Below, one piece after another: positions 9,114 through 17,680 of a stretch of 64,000 nucleotides of DNA. The notes beneath the pieces were generated by a model. That model was not told where the DNA came from and did no database searches. It saw nothing but the letters and a program-made list of their open reading frames with translations. Source of the stretch: Hymenobacter arizonensis (GTDB taxonomy: Bacteria; Bacteroidota; Bacteroidia; Cytophagales; Hymenobacteraceae); assembly GCF_900115775.1 (NCBI RefSeq), contig NZ_FOXS01000004.1:248001-312000 (forward strand). Reading direction: 5' to 3'. The position numbers were made by a program, and so were the translations under genes. The first letter of the stretch is position 1, and each line of letters starts with the position of its first letter.

Positions 9114-10775
9114 TTACGCTACAGCGTCTACGAAGGCGAACTGCTGGCCATCGAACAGGCCTTTATCACTCAACTTTAAGCTGGGAATCACCAGCAGGGC
9201 CATGAACGACAGCGTCATAAACGGGGCGCCCAGCGGCGAGCCCAACTGCTTGGCCAGCGCATCGACAGCGGCATAGGCGCTGGCTACGGCGGGCCCGTCC
9301 TGGTCCGACATAAGGCCGGCCACGGGCAGCGGCACCAGAATTTCCTGGCCGTCGGCGCCTACTGCAGCCAGGCCGCCTTTGGCCGCAATCACTAGGTTGA
9401 CAGCCCGCGCCAAGCTGGCATCGTCGCAGCCCACGGCCGTGATGTTGTGCGAGTCGTGGCCGACACTGCTGGCTAGAGCGCCGTGCTTCAGGCCAAACCC
9501 ACGGATGAAAGCTAGGGCCGGCGCCACCTGCGGCTGGTAGCGGTTGATGACCGCCAGCTTGAGCACGTCAGTGGCTACTTCGGGCACTACCAGGCCGCCC
9601 GCCACCTGGGCCGGAACGTCGACCCGCGCTGTAATCAGCTGGCCGTCGAAGCACTGAATAACGCGGAGCGTGGGCCGCCCGGAGCCGGTAGCAGGCAGCT
9701 GAAAATCCTCGGCCTGCACGGGCTGGGCGTGGAAGTTATTGACTACGGCGATGGGCGCGGCCGGTAGCCGCGACTGCCCGTTTTCGGCCACCAGCTCGCC
9801 ATTCAGGTAGGTTTGTATTACCTCGAAATCCCGCAGGTTGCGTACGGTGATGAAGTCGGCCGGGTCGCCTTTTTCCAGCAGGCCCACGGGTAGGTTGTAA
9901 TGCTTCACGGGATTGATGCAGGCCACGCGCAGGACGTGGAATACGTCGTTGCCGAGGGCCACGGCGCGCTGCACCAGCTGGTTGATGTGGCCAAGCACCA
10001 GCGTGTCGGGGTGCTTGTCGTCGGAGCAAAACATTAGGTTGGCGTAGTGCTCAGGCAGCAGCTCGATGAGGGCGTCGAAGTTGCGGGCGGCTGAGCCTTC
10101 GCGGATGAGAATTTTCATGCCCACGGCCAGCTTGTCGCGGGCTTCTTCGGCAGTGAAGCATTCGTGGTCGGTGCTGATGCCGGCGCTGGCGTAGTGGGCG
10201 GCATCGCTGGCGCGCAGGCCGGGAGCGTGGCCATCGACAGGGCGGCCGGCGGCTTGGGCAATGGCAATTTTAGCCATCACGTCGGCGTCGCGGTGCAGCA
10301 CGCCGGGCCAGTTCATCATCTCGGCCAGGTAGCCGATTTTGGGGTTTTCGAACAGCCGGGCAATGTCGGCGGCCGTGATTTCGGCGCCGGCGGTTTCAAA
10401 TGGCGTAGCCGGCACGCAGCTGGGCGCCCCAAAGCAGAACTTGAACGGCGAGTGACTGGCATTTTCCAGCATGAATTCCACCCCGGCCACGCCCAGCACG
10501 TTGCCGATTTCGTGGGGGTCCGATACGGTGGCTACTGTGCCGTGCGTTACCGCTAGGCGGGCAAACTCGGTGGGCACCAGCAGCGAGCTTTCCACGTGCA
10601 CGTGGGCGTCGACGAAGCCGGGCAGGGCGTAGGGGAGGGCCGCGTCGGGTGCGGTGGCGCCCGTGGGCGTAATGCTGGCAATGCGGCCGCCCACTACCTC
10701 AATGGTGGCGGGCTGTATGGAACGAGCAAAGATGTCGACGACGTTGGCAAGGAGCGAAAAATCAGCGGAGGGCAT
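9114..10775 (-). CDS. ade: Adenine deaminase
   Basis: 553 residues from ATG 10775; an upstream TTG (10820) would add 15 residues without helping the fold. It deaminates adenine to hypoxanthine in purine salvage. It belongs to the metal-dependent amidohydrolases: the metal motif is DAHVHVESS near residue 55, followed by SDPHEIGNV, GHAPGL near residue 170, and STDHECFTAEEA. The C-terminal part has the SSVGHDSHN segment typical of Ade and absent from most other amidohydrolases. Divergent from the 53-residue lipoprotein gene, with 75 bases between the two starts. Confidence 0.93.
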   Translation of the reverse strand: MPSADFSLLANVVDIFARSIQPATIEVVGGRIASITPTGATAPDAALPYALPGFVDAHVHVESSLLVPTEFARLAVTHGTVATVSDPHEIGNVLGVAGVEFMLENASHSPFKFCFGAPSCVPATPFETAGAEITAADIARLFENPKIGYLAEMMNWPGVLHRDADVMAKIAIAQAAGRPVDGHAPGLRASDAAHYASAGISTDHECFTAEEARDKLAVGMKILIREGSAARNFDALIELLPEHYANLMFCSDDKHPDTLVLGHINQLVQRAVALGNDVFHVLRVACINPVKHYNLPVGLLEKGDPADFITVRNLRDFEVIQTYLNGELVAENGQSRLPAAPIAVVNNFHAQPVQAEDFQLPATGSGRPTLRVIQCFDGQLITARVDVPAQVAGGLVVPEVATDVLKLAVINRYQPQVAPALAFIRGFGLKHGALASSVGHDSHNITAVGCDDASLARAVNLVIAAKGGLAAVGADGQEILVPLPVAGLMSDQDGPAVASAYAAVDALAKQLGSPLGAPFMTLSFMALLVIPSLKLSDKGLFDGQQFAFVDAVA

Positions 10776-10827
10776 GCGGGAAGCGAATAGTAGTGACGAG
10801 CCGAGCGGCTCAGCCGGCAAAGAACCT

Positions 10828-10835
10828 TAACTTTG
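10828..10835 (+). promoter_or_regulatory. −7 box TAACTTTG before the small lipoprotein
   Basis: TAACTTTG fits TAnnTTTG exactly and ends 15 bases before the ATG at 10851. No TTG is visible at the right distance upstream. Confidence 0.45.
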
Positions 10836-10850
10836 AGTAAAATACCCGTC

Positions 10851-11012
10851 ATGAGTAAATTCCTGTCGTCTCTGGTGCTGCTGCTGGTGCTGCTCGTTTT
10901 TGGGGCCAGCACCCTGAGCAGCTGCGCCCGCCGCACTGCGCAGCAGAAGAAAACCAGCTGGTATAAAAATCACAAAAGCGGAAAAGCAGTGCCGTGCCCT
11001 TGCGACCGGTAG
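10851..11012 (+). CDS. 53-residue lipoprotein
   Basis: A very short gene, ATG to TAG, of 53 codons. The first 24 residues form a strongly hydrophobic signal rich in Leu and Val, and the lipobox is LSSC with Cys25. The mature peptide would be about 29 residues, basic (RR, KK, KNHKSGK), and ends in CPCDR with two more cysteines. A −7 promoter box lies just upstream, which supports a real gene. No family is recognised; tiny basic lipoproteins of this kind are common in the phylum but uncharacterised. Confidence 0.6.
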   Translation: MSKFLSSLVLLLVLLVFGASTLSSCARRTAQQKKTSWYKNHKSGKAVPCPCDR

Positions 11013-11362
11013 GCGGTTGAGGCTCCCAAAGGCCACTGATGCTGCCGCGTAGCTCCTAAGCGCCTGCTGATGCATGAATAAGAGTGTGCTATTGTAGCAG
11101 CGCAATCGATATGAATAGGTGCTGGCAGCGTCCTTAATTGCTAAACAGATAGTGATAGCTGGCTCTTTTCTCGACGCATAATCTGAGTTGGGAGCAGCCA
11201 GGGCATTCGCTGGCGGGAGGCGGCTGTTGAGCGAGCAAACGCTGGCCGTTGGCCGAAAAAAAAGGGAAAGCTCGGCGCTGTTCACAAAATTTAGAAAAAC
11301 AATTAGTGACGAATACAAGTGGCTATACCAAAGTGCCCCATCTATAACACAGCCTTAGAACG
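11013..11362. other. Intergenic stretch
   Basis: About 350 bases between the small lipoprotein and the next gene. Open frames here lack coding character. I see no repeat, RNA gene or clear promoter. Confidence 0.4.
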
Positions 11363-11767
11363 ATGAACGACGCAACCCCTGCCCCCCTCGATTCCATTGA
11401 AGCTGCCGCCGAACAAGTGCGTGCGCAGCTAAATCTGAAGGCTTTCAATGCCGAAGCCGTGGCCCACCTGGCCAACTTTATTGAAGCGCAGCGCAGCATC
11501 CTGGGCGCAGCCGAGCGGGAAGGCGTCATCATGGCGCTGGGTTGCTTCTTGGGGCAGTGCCTGGTGCAGGTGTACCGGGGCGAATGGGGCACCGGCCGCG
11601 ATGGTACGACGGGAGTGGGCCTAGGCGGAAGATTTTTTTTCAACCCCTTTCATTTGGTCGATGCGCAACTGAATGAGGGAGAAAGCGCGTCGGTAGCGGC
11701 TTTTTTCGCGTCGGTTCCAGCCCGCTTGAAGACCCCACCCGCCGCACGTAAGGCTTGGATTTCGTAA
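11363..11767 (+). CDS. Uncharacterised 134-residue protein
   Basis: 134 residues with no signal peptide or membrane segment, so probably cytoplasmic. The N-terminal half is predicted helical (AAAEQVRAQ, AHLANFIEAQRS); a central GCFLGQCLVQVYRGEW segment and FNPFHLVDAQLNEGE follow, then a helical end. The pattern of a small helical domain with an aromatic and Gly-rich centre hints at a DUF-type immunity-like or regulatory fold, but I cannot name a family. It is co-directional with cmk, with 31 bases from its stop to the ATG at 11799, so they may share a message. Confidence 0.65.
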   Translation: MNDATPAPLDSIEAAAEQVRAQLNLKAFNAEAVAHLANFIEAQRSILGAAEREGVIMALGCFLGQCLVQVYRGEWGTGRDGTTGVGLGGRFFFNPFHLVDAQLNEGESASVAAFFASVPARLKTPPAARKAWIS

Positions 11768-11798
11768 TCTTGCGGGGCCAATGGCCGCCCGCGTCGTT

Positions 11799-12488
11799 AT
11801 GAAACAACTCGTTATCGCCATTGATGGTTACTCTTCCTGCGGGAAAAGCACTACTGCGAAAGCTGTGGCTTCGGCCCTGCATTATGCCTACGTCGACACC
11901 GGGGCCATGTACCGCGCCGTGACGCTGTACCTGCTCGAGCACCAGATTGCCTTCGACGATTTACCCCGCGTGGAGCAGGCCCTGCACACCTTGCAGATTA
12001 GCTTCCGCCGCAACCGGCGCACGGGCCGCAACGAAGTATTTCTGGACGGCGTGAACCGTGAGGACGACATCCGCCAGATGGTTATTTCCAATTCCGTGAG
12101 CGAGGTGTCGGTGATTCCCATGGTGCGGCACGCCATGGTGGCCCAGCAGCAACGCATGGGCCGCAGGCGCGGCGTGGTAATGGACGGCCGCGACATTGGC
12201 ACCACCGTATTCCCCGACGCCGAGGTAAAGGTCTTCATGACCGCCGACGTGGTGGTGCGGGCCCAGCGCCGCCAGATTGAGCTGGCCGACAACGGCGAAC
12301 AAGTAGCCCTCGACGACATCATCGAGAACCTGCGCAAGCGCGACCACCTGGACTCGACCCGTGCCGAAAGCCCCCTGCGCCGCGCCCCCGATGCGGTGTT
12401 GCTCGATACTACTCACCTCGTGATAGATGAGCAGGTTGATTTTGTGCTGGAGCGGGTATCGGCCGCGCTGTTTGCGCCACACGTCTAG
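11799..12488 (+). CDS. cmk: Cytidylate kinase
   Basis: 229 residues from ATG 11799. An ATG six codons earlier (11781) is possible, but the chosen start puts the P-loop near residue 10 as in the family. It phosphorylates CMP and dCMP with ATP. Seen are the P-loop GYSSCGKST, the substrate segment DTGAMYRAVT, the NMP-binding DGRDIGTTVFPDA, and the LID-region RAQRR and RDHLDSTRAESPL. Cytoplasmic, essential for pyrimidine nucleotide supply. ispH follows 160 bases later with its own promoter. Confidence 0.95.
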   Translation: MKQLVIAIDGYSSCGKSTTAKAVASALHYAYVDTGAMYRAVTLYLLEHQIAFDDLPRVEQALHTLQISFRRNRRTGRNEVFLDGVNREDDIRQMVISNSVSEVSVIPMVRHAMVAQQQRMGRRRGVVMDGRDIGTTVFPDAEVKVFMTADVVVRAQRRQIELADNGEQVALDDIIENLRKRDHLDSTRAESPLRRAPDAVLLDTTHLVIDEQVDFVLERVSAALFAPHV

Positions 12489-12573
12489 GTGGGTTTAAAA
12501 GCATAGCGGGGAGGTTCTGCCAAAGGATGATGCGGCTTGTAAGCTCATCCATGCGGGAAATAGGGCCAAGTTT

Positions 12574-12607
12574 TTGCTAAGTGCGCTGCGGCAAGGCCGT
12601 ACCTTTG
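12574..12607 (+). promoter_or_regulatory. Promoter of ispH
   Basis: TTG at 12574-12576, a 23-base spacer and TACCTTTG at 12600-12607 fit the Bacteroidota consensus at the long end of the allowed spacing. The ATG of ispH is 43 bases further on. Confidence 0.55.
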
Positions 12608-12650
12608 TCCCGGCGAACCCCATGGCGCCGCGCCGTGTTATACTCCCAGC

Positions 12651-13532
12651 ATGAACGTCACGATAGATAAAAATTCCGGCTACTGTTTTGGCGTAGAATT
12701 CGCCATTCAAATGGCTGAAGACGAATTGGCCCATGGTCAGCAGCTCTACTGTCTGGGCGATATCGTGCACAACCGCATGGAGGTAGAGCGCCTGCACCAG
12801 CAGGGCCTGCGCATCATCGACCGGGAGCAATTGGCCAATCTGCACAACTGCAAGGTGCTCATTCGGGCCCACGGCGAGCCGCCCGAAACGTACCAGCTGG
12901 CCCTGCAAAACAACCTGGAGCTAATTGACGCCAGCTGCCCGGTGGTGCTCAAGCTGCAAAACCGCGTGAAGCACGCCTTCGACCTGAGCCAGCGCCAAAG
13001 CGGCCAGATTGTGATTTACGGCCAGCCCGGCCACGCCGAAGTTGCGGGCCTCACCGGCCAGACCGGCAACCGCGCCATTATTGTGATGAACGAGGCCGAC
13101 CTGGACCAGATTGACTTTGCCCGCCCGGTCACGCTGTTCAGCCAAACCACCAAAAGCACGGCCGGCTTCTACAAGATGAAGGCCCTGATGGAAGCTCGTA
13201 TTGCCGCCGCTGGCGGCGAGCTGGACAGCTTCGACGCCAACGACAGCATTTGCCGGCAGGTGAGCAACCGCGAGCCGGCACTCAACAAGTTTGCCGCTGA
13301 GTACGACGTGGTGCTGTTTGTGAGCGGGCGGAAGAGTTCCAATGGCAAGGCCCTGTTCTCGGTAGTGAATGCGGTGAACCCGCGCAGCTATTTCATCGAA
13401 AACGAGGCAGAAGTAGACGAGGAATGGCTGGCAGGAGCCGAAAAGGTGGGCATATGCGGTGCCACCAGCACCCCCCTGTGGCTGATGCAACAAGTAGCCG
13501 AACGAGTGCAGAGAATAGGGGAGCTGGCGTAG
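12651..13532 (+). CDS. ispH: 4-hydroxy-3-methylbut-2-enyl diphosphate reductase
   Basis: 293 residues. It is the last enzyme of the MEP pathway and reduces HMBPP to isopentenyl and dimethylallyl diphosphate using a [4Fe-4S] cluster. The three cluster cysteines are visible as C12 (GYCFGV), C96 (DASCPVV) and C201 (SICRQVSNRE). IRAHGEPP and GQPGHAEVAGL carry the conserved histidines, and QTTKST is the conserved Thr-Ser segment. Most Cytophagales use the MEP pathway, so this fits the host. Single gene with its own promoter. Confidence 0.96.
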   Translation: MNVTIDKNSGYCFGVEFAIQMAEDELAHGQQLYCLGDIVHNRMEVERLHQQGLRIIDREQLANLHNCKVLIRAHGEPPETYQLALQNNLELIDASCPVVLKLQNRVKHAFDLSQRQSGQIVIYGQPGHAEVAGLTGQTGNRAIIVMNEADLDQIDFARPVTLFSQTTKSTAGFYKMKALMEARIAAAGGELDSFDANDSICRQVSNREPALNKFAAEYDVVLFVSGRKSSNGKALFSVVNAVNPRSYFIENEAEVDEEWLAGAEKVGICGATSTPLWLMQQVAERVQRIGELA

Positions 13533-13583
13533 TAATTTAGCTGCGCCACACGCCTTTCGTTGGCGCTTTTTCTGCCACCCACG

Positions 13584-14291
13584 ATGCGCCTTTTTATACT
13601 TACTGCTTTGCTCGGCTTGGCGGGAATGCGTGTAGCTTATGGTCAAGAGGGGCCAGTAGCTGCCACAGCCCTCAGTGCTCAGGATTCAATGGCAGCACCA
13701 AAGAGCCCATTTGATTCAGGCAGCGTCATTAAAGGATATAGCAAGGCCGAGATTACGGGGGCCGATGGCAAGACGCACTACGTTTTTATTCCCGCCAGTG
13801 GGAATGGGTTTGCCGGGTTGCTGCCTTTCTATCGGCGTGAGGAAGAATTGCGCCGGTTTGGTACTGAGCCCCTCAATATTGATGTGGATAAAGTGCAGTC
13901 CATCAGGCTGCAGGGGCAGTATTATGAGCACATGGTGCTGAAGGGAAAGCGCAAGCACGTCTTGGCCCGACGCTTGACTAACGGGCCCGTGGAGCTGTTC
14001 TCTTATATCGAGGTGAAGGAAATAATGACTAAGAGTGGCGATGGAATGCCACTGAGCCTGGGTAGCCGCGCGGTTCCATATTGGTATTTGCGCCGCTCAG
14101 GGCAAGGCCTTGTAGTCGTGGACCAGATAGAATTTATCGCCCAAATGACTCATTACTTCCACGACCACCACGACCTGCTGGTCGCGCTAAAACAAAGGAA
14201 GCTTAAGTACCGGGACATGCAGCAGGTGGTGGAGGCCTACAACGAGTATTTGACCCGACCGGTACCCGTTGATACAGTAATACCTAAGTAG
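13584..14291 (+). CDS. Secreted protein of unknown function
   Basis: 235 residues from ATG 13584, where a clear signal peptide begins (MRLFILTALLGLAG, cleavage after YGQ region). The mature part holds a repeated mix of charged and aromatic residues such as VFIPASGNGFAGLLPFY and a long central segment with GKRKHVLARRL. The second half (HYFHDHHDLL) is His-rich. The design resembles Bacteroidota proteins that read or guard envelope components, but no family is recognised. Base composition is visibly more A/T-rich than the neighbouring ispH. Confidence 0.65.
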   Translation: MRLFILTALLGLAGMRVAYGQEGPVAATALSAQDSMAAPKSPFDSGSVIKGYSKAEITGADGKTHYVFIPASGNGFAGLLPFYRREEELRRFGTEPLNIDVDKVQSIRLQGQYYEHMVLKGKRKHVLARRLTNGPVELFSYIEVKEIMTKSGDGMPLSLGSRAVPYWYLRRSGQGLVVVDQIEFIAQMTHYFHDHHDLLVALKQRKLKYRDMQQVVEAYNEYLTRPVPVDTVIPK

Positions 14292-14297
14292 CGCCCG

Positions 14298-14843
14298 CTA
14301 TTTGGCTAGCTCCTGCTCGTACAGGCGCTTGCTTTCGGTGTCGAACGCCACGAAAATCACTTGCTGGGGAAATTCGTGTTCTGCCAGCCATTGCCGCACT
14401 TCGCGCACGGCAATGGCCGCGGCTTCCTTCTTCGGATAGGCATAAACGCCGGTGCTGATTCCGGGAAAGGCCACACTGGCTAATTGGTGTTCGGCTGCCA
14501 GGGCCAGGCTGGTGCGGTAGCAGTTTGCCAAGAGTTCGGGCTCGCTCCGCTGGCCACCGTGCCACACGGGCCCCACGGTGTGGATGACATAGGCTGCGGG
14601 TAGGAGCCCGCCGGTGGTGATAACCGCCTCGCCAGTGGGCAGGCCGCTACGGTAGTCGGGGCTTTCGCGGATGAGGCGGCATTGTGCGAGAATGGCGGGG
14701 CCGCCCGCGCGGTGAATGGCCCCATCGACCCCGCCGCCGCCGAGCAGGCTGGAGTTGGCCGCGTTGACGATGGCGTCGACCGATAGCTTGGTGATATCGC
14801 CCTGCACAATTTGAATGCGGGAGGTGGGATTGGGAGTATCCAT
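14298..14843 (-). CDS. Macro-domain protein, O-acetyl-ADP-ribose deacetylase type
   Basis: 181 residues from ATG 14843, a single macro domain. The adenosine-binding GDITKL and the distal-ribose loop VNAANSSLLGGGGVDGAIH near residues 20-40 are those of MacroD-type enzymes; the second loop is PGISTGVYAYP near residue 125. Enzymes of this type remove acetyl from O-acetyl-ADP-ribose and ADP-ribose from acidic side chains. Cytoplasmic. It converges with the preceding secreted protein gene. The only macro-domain gene in the window, with no ADP-ribosyltransferase next to it. Confidence 0.92.
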   Translation of the reverse strand: MDTPNPTSRIQIVQGDITKLSVDAIVNAANSSLLGGGGVDGAIHRAGGPAILAQCRLIRESPDYRSGLPTGEAVITTGGLLPAAYVIHTVGPVWHGGQRSEPELLANCYRTSLALAAEHQLASVAFPGISTGVYAYPKKEAAAIAVREVRQWLAEHEFPQQVIFVAFDTESKRLYEQELAK

Positions 14844-15059
14844 GGCAGAAGTAGCGAAGGTGGGCTGGAGCAACGAGCCGGGCCGCAAGCACATTTCAAC
14901 GTGTAGTAGCAGTAAATGGCTGCGCGCGGCTTACGTTTCAGCAGCCTCGTTTGCGGCCTGGTTCTGGTTAAATGATGCTTCGGTAACAGCAAATTGTGGC
15001 CGCTTGGGCAAGGGGTAGTTTTGACCATCAACTTCAAACAACCACTAACCATTACGCTC

Positions 15060-15362
15060 ATGGAAACCCTGAACCGCAACCCCTTCCTCTGGCAGAAAGC
15101 AAAAGCCCGCGCCAAATTTAAAGCCGCCCTGCTCACGTACATCTTGGTGAATGCGGGCCTGTGGACCATCTGGGCCCTGACCTCCTCCCACTACGACCGG
15201 TTTCTTCCCTGGCCGGTGTTCGTGTCGTTTTTCTGGGGAATGGGGTTGGTAGGGCGCGGCGTTGCGGCCTACGGAGGCTTCAACTACGAGCAGCGCACCC
15301 AGCGGGAATACGAGCGGCTGCTGCGCGAGCAGCAGGGAGAGGCCAGTGAACGCCTTTCTTAA
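15060..15362 (+). CDS. 2TM-domain membrane protein
   Basis: 100 residues from ATG 15060; the upstream extension of the frame is not coding-like. A basic N-terminus is followed by two transmembrane helices (ALLTYILVNAGLWTIWAL and VFVSFFWGMGLVGRGV) and a charged tail ending EQQGEASERLS. This is the layout of the 2TM domain (PF13239) found widely in Bacteroidota, often attached to LytTR or histidine kinases. Function unknown. It converges on the GT87-like gene. Confidence 0.8.
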   Translation: METLNRNPFLWQKAKARAKFKAALLTYILVNAGLWTIWALTSSHYDRFLPWPVFVSFFWGMGLVGRGVAAYGGFNYEQRTQREYERLLREQQGEASERLS

Positions 15363-15388
15363 TCGGTACTCTAAAGACAACCCTGCAG

Positions 15389-16600
15389 CTAGCGCGTCAT
15401 CGTGCCCTCGCTGGCCAGGAAGGACGTGTCCGACGCCGCCAGCTCCTCGCCAATCAGCGACTGACGCCGGGCAAACACCAACAGCTGGACCTGAATGACC
15501 AGCCACGCCACTACCATCGGCACGGCCTTCATCTTGTATACATCGAGGTAGGTTTCCCGGATGTAGGAAGGCATCAGGTCGGTCGACGAGAGGGAGGTGA
15601 AGATGAACGCAAACCAGAACAGCGGCCACCCCAGCCGCGTGTAGCGGCCGTAGTACATGAACCAGAGCATGAAGCCCGTGACGGCGATGATGAACGTGGG
15701 CGACTCGGCCATCTGGTTGAAAATGACCACGAAAATGAGCAGCGAGCATAGGTAGAGGCGCTGGTAGTCGGGGTGCGACCAGGAGCGCCACCGCACCAGC
15801 GGCAGCAGCAGCAAGCCCATGCCAAGGGCCTGCACAATGCCCTTGTACTGCAGCGGGAAACCAAACCAGCTCTGCAGAATGCCAATAACGGAGAGCTGAA
15901 TGCCTGTGGCCGACTCCCGCACAATATCGTACCAGCCCTGGTAAATCATGAGGAAGGCCGGCCAGGAAACCACTAGCAGCGGCATAAAGGCCAGCACCAC
16001 CATCCAGGCGGCGGCCCACAGCGAGTTGCGCCAGAAGCCGGGGTAAAACAGAAACAGCAGCCCCACGGCAATGCCGTATACCTTGATGAACGCCGCCAGG
16101 GCCAGGCACAGACCCGCCAGCGCCGCGCGCCGGTCTTTCAGGTGCACATAGGTCCATATCATCAGGCCAGCCAGCAGGCAGTTGGCTTGCGAGTTGTGCA
16201 GGGCCGTGAGCACGTCGAAGAACACGAGCAGCAGGAATATGGCCTGGCGGCGGGTGTCCGGAAACATTCGGAGCGCCGCGAAGTAGAACACCACGCTGTT
16301 GACCACATTCCAAATCATGAGGCCCAGCCAGGCCGGAATTAGCGCCAGCGGGCCCATGAACAGGGCGAAAGTGGGGCTGTACTTGTAGGTGTCGTAATAA
16401 TATTCGGGGTATTCGAGGTAGAGGTTTTTCTCGGCCAGCAGGTTGAAGAACGGCTTGACAAAAATCAGGTAGTTGTTGTAGGAGCCCGGGCCTTTGAGGT
16501 AGTGCTGCACCGAAATAATGATGGTGAGCACGGCGTAGACTGCACCCAGCACGTAAGGGTTGAGCAGGGACGTCCGGAGGCGAGCGGCAAAGTTGGACAC
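15389..16600 (-). CDS. GT87 / DUF2029-like integral membrane glycosyltransferase
   Basis: 403 residues from GTG 16600. No in-frame ATG exists near the 5' end, and the frame-opening TTG at 16627 overlaps the −7 box, so the GTG just downstream is preferred. About ten hydrophobic helices run the length; the first is followed by a large loop YLEYPEYYYDTYKYSPTFAL with the acidic and aromatic residues typical of polyprenyl-phosphate sugar transferases of the GT-C type. KVYGIAVGLLFLFYP in the middle is also seen in DUF2029 proteins. Divergent from the GT2 gene, which would supply a polyprenyl-phosphate sugar (inference). Confidence 0.78.
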   Translation of the reverse strand: MSNFAARLRTSLLNPYVLGAVYAVLTIIISVQHYLKGPGSYNNYLIFVKPFFNLLAEKNLYLEYPEYYYDTYKYSPTFALFMGPLALIPAWLGLMIWNVVNSVVFYFAALRMFPDTRRQAIFLLLVFFDVLTALHNSQANCLLAGLMIWTYVHLKDRRAALAGLCLALAAFIKVYGIAVGLLFLFYPGFWRNSLWAAAWMVVLAFMPLLVVSWPAFLMIYQGWYDIVRESATGIQLSVIGILQSWFGFPLQYKGIVQALGMGLLLLPLVRWRSWSHPDYQRLYLCSLLIFVVIFNQMAESPTFIIAVTGFMLWFMYYGRYTRLGWPLFWFAFIFTSLSSTDLMPSYIRETYLDVYKMKAVPMVVAWLVIQVQLLVFARRQSLIGEELAASDTSFLASEGTMTR

Positions 16601-16624
16601 GGAAGGGGCAGTAAAATGAGGCTG

Positions 16625-16632
16625 CAAAGGTA
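16625..16632 (-). promoter_or_regulatory. −7 box of the leftward GT87-like gene
   Basis: TACCTTTG on the minus strand fits TAnnTTTG. It overlaps the TTG that opens the reading frame, which argues for translation from GTG 16600 instead. Confidence 0.55.
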
Positions 16633-16643
16633 GGCGTGCTGCC

Positions 16644-16672
16644 TTGGCGTTAAATGGTTCGTCCTACTTTTG
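16644..16672 (+). promoter_or_regulatory. Promoter of the rightward GT2 gene
   Basis: TTG at 16644-16646, an 18-base spacer, and TACTTTTG at 16665-16672 fit the Bacteroidota consensus closely. Only 32 bases separate this −7 box from the leftward one, so the two promoters share their upstream DNA. Confidence 0.65.
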
Positions 16673-16720
16673 CGCGGCCAAAGCCAGTTGGTTTTGAGTC
16701 CTTACCTACCCGTCTCGCTC

Positions 16721-17671
16721 GTGGATATATCGGTTGTCATTCCCATCTACAACGAAGAAGCCAACATTGGGGCCTTGCACCAGCGCCTGCGCCACGTGCT
16801 GGAAACCATGCCCCGGCCGGTGAGCTATGAGTTGATTTTTGTGAACGACGGCTCACGCGACCAGTCGCTGGCCCTGCTGCTGACCCTGGCCGACCGCGAC
16901 GAGCATGTGCGCTACATCGACCTGAGCCGCAACTTCGGCCACCAGATTGCCGTGACCGCCGGCCTCGACGCGGCCAAAGGCAACGCCGTGGTCATCATCG
17001 ACGCCGACCTGCAGGACCCTCCCGAACTCATTCACGACCTGCACGCCAAACTGCTGACCGGCTACGAGGTGGTGTACGCCAAGCGCCGCTCGCGGCAGGG
17101 CGAAAGCGCGGCCAAGAAATTTACGGCCCGGCTGTTTTACCGCATCCTGGCCAGCATCACCAGCATATCAATTCCGGTAGACACGGGTGATTTTCGCATC
17201 ATTTCGCGCAAGGTGGTGGAGGGGCTGAAAATGATGCCAGAGCAAAACAAGTTTCTGCGGGGTCAGATTTCCTGGATAGGCTACCGGCAGACTTACGTGG
17301 AGTACGACCGGGCCGAGCGGGCCGGCGGCGAAACCGGCTACACCTACCGCAAAATGATTCGCCTGGCTCTGGACGGCATCACCGGCTTTTCCGATGCGCC
17401 CCTGAAGGCGGCTACTCTGAGCGGCTTCGCGGTGTCGGGCGTGGCCTTTTTGGTGATGATGTACACGCTGTACTCGCGCTTTGTGTCGCACGACTACGAG
17501 CCGGGCTGGGCCTCGCTCATGGTGAGTATTTTGTTCCTGGGTGGCGTGCAACTCATTGCCGTGGGCATCATCGGCGAGTACATTGCCCGCCTGTCGGCCA
17601 ACGTTCGCCAGCGGCCCCTCTACCTCGTGGCCGATACTAATATCACGCCGCCCGCCGCGCCTGGCAGCTAG
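16721..17671 (+). CDS. GT2 glycosyltransferase, dolichyl-phosphate-mannose-synthase / ArnC type
   Basis: 316 residues from GTG 16721; the earlier TTG at 16670 lies inside the promoter box. N-terminal GT2 domain: VVIPIYNEEANI at the start, FVNDGSRDQSL near residue 46, and IIDADLQDPPE near residue 95 with the DxD metal site. Two transmembrane helices follow (GFAVSGVAFLVMMYTLY and SILFLGGVQLIAVGIIGEYIARL), the layout of undecaprenyl-phosphate sugar transferases such as ArnC and GtrB. It would load a sugar onto a lipid carrier at the inner membrane for use by GT-C enzymes like the divergent GT87-like protein. Confidence 0.88.
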   Translation: MDISVVIPIYNEEANIGALHQRLRHVLETMPRPVSYELIFVNDGSRDQSLALLLTLADRDEHVRYIDLSRNFGHQIAVTAGLDAAKGNAVVIIDADLQDPPELIHDLHAKLLTGYEVVYAKRRSRQGESAAKKFTARLFYRILASITSISIPVDTGDFRIISRKVVEGLKMMPEQNKFLRGQISWIGYRQTYVEYDRAERAGGETGYTYRKMIRLALDGITGFSDAPLKAATLSGFAVSGVAFLVMMYTLYSRFVSHDYEPGWASLMVSILFLGGVQLIAVGIIGEYIARLSANVRQRPLYLVADTNITPPAAPGS

Positions 17672-17680
17672 CGCGCCTAG

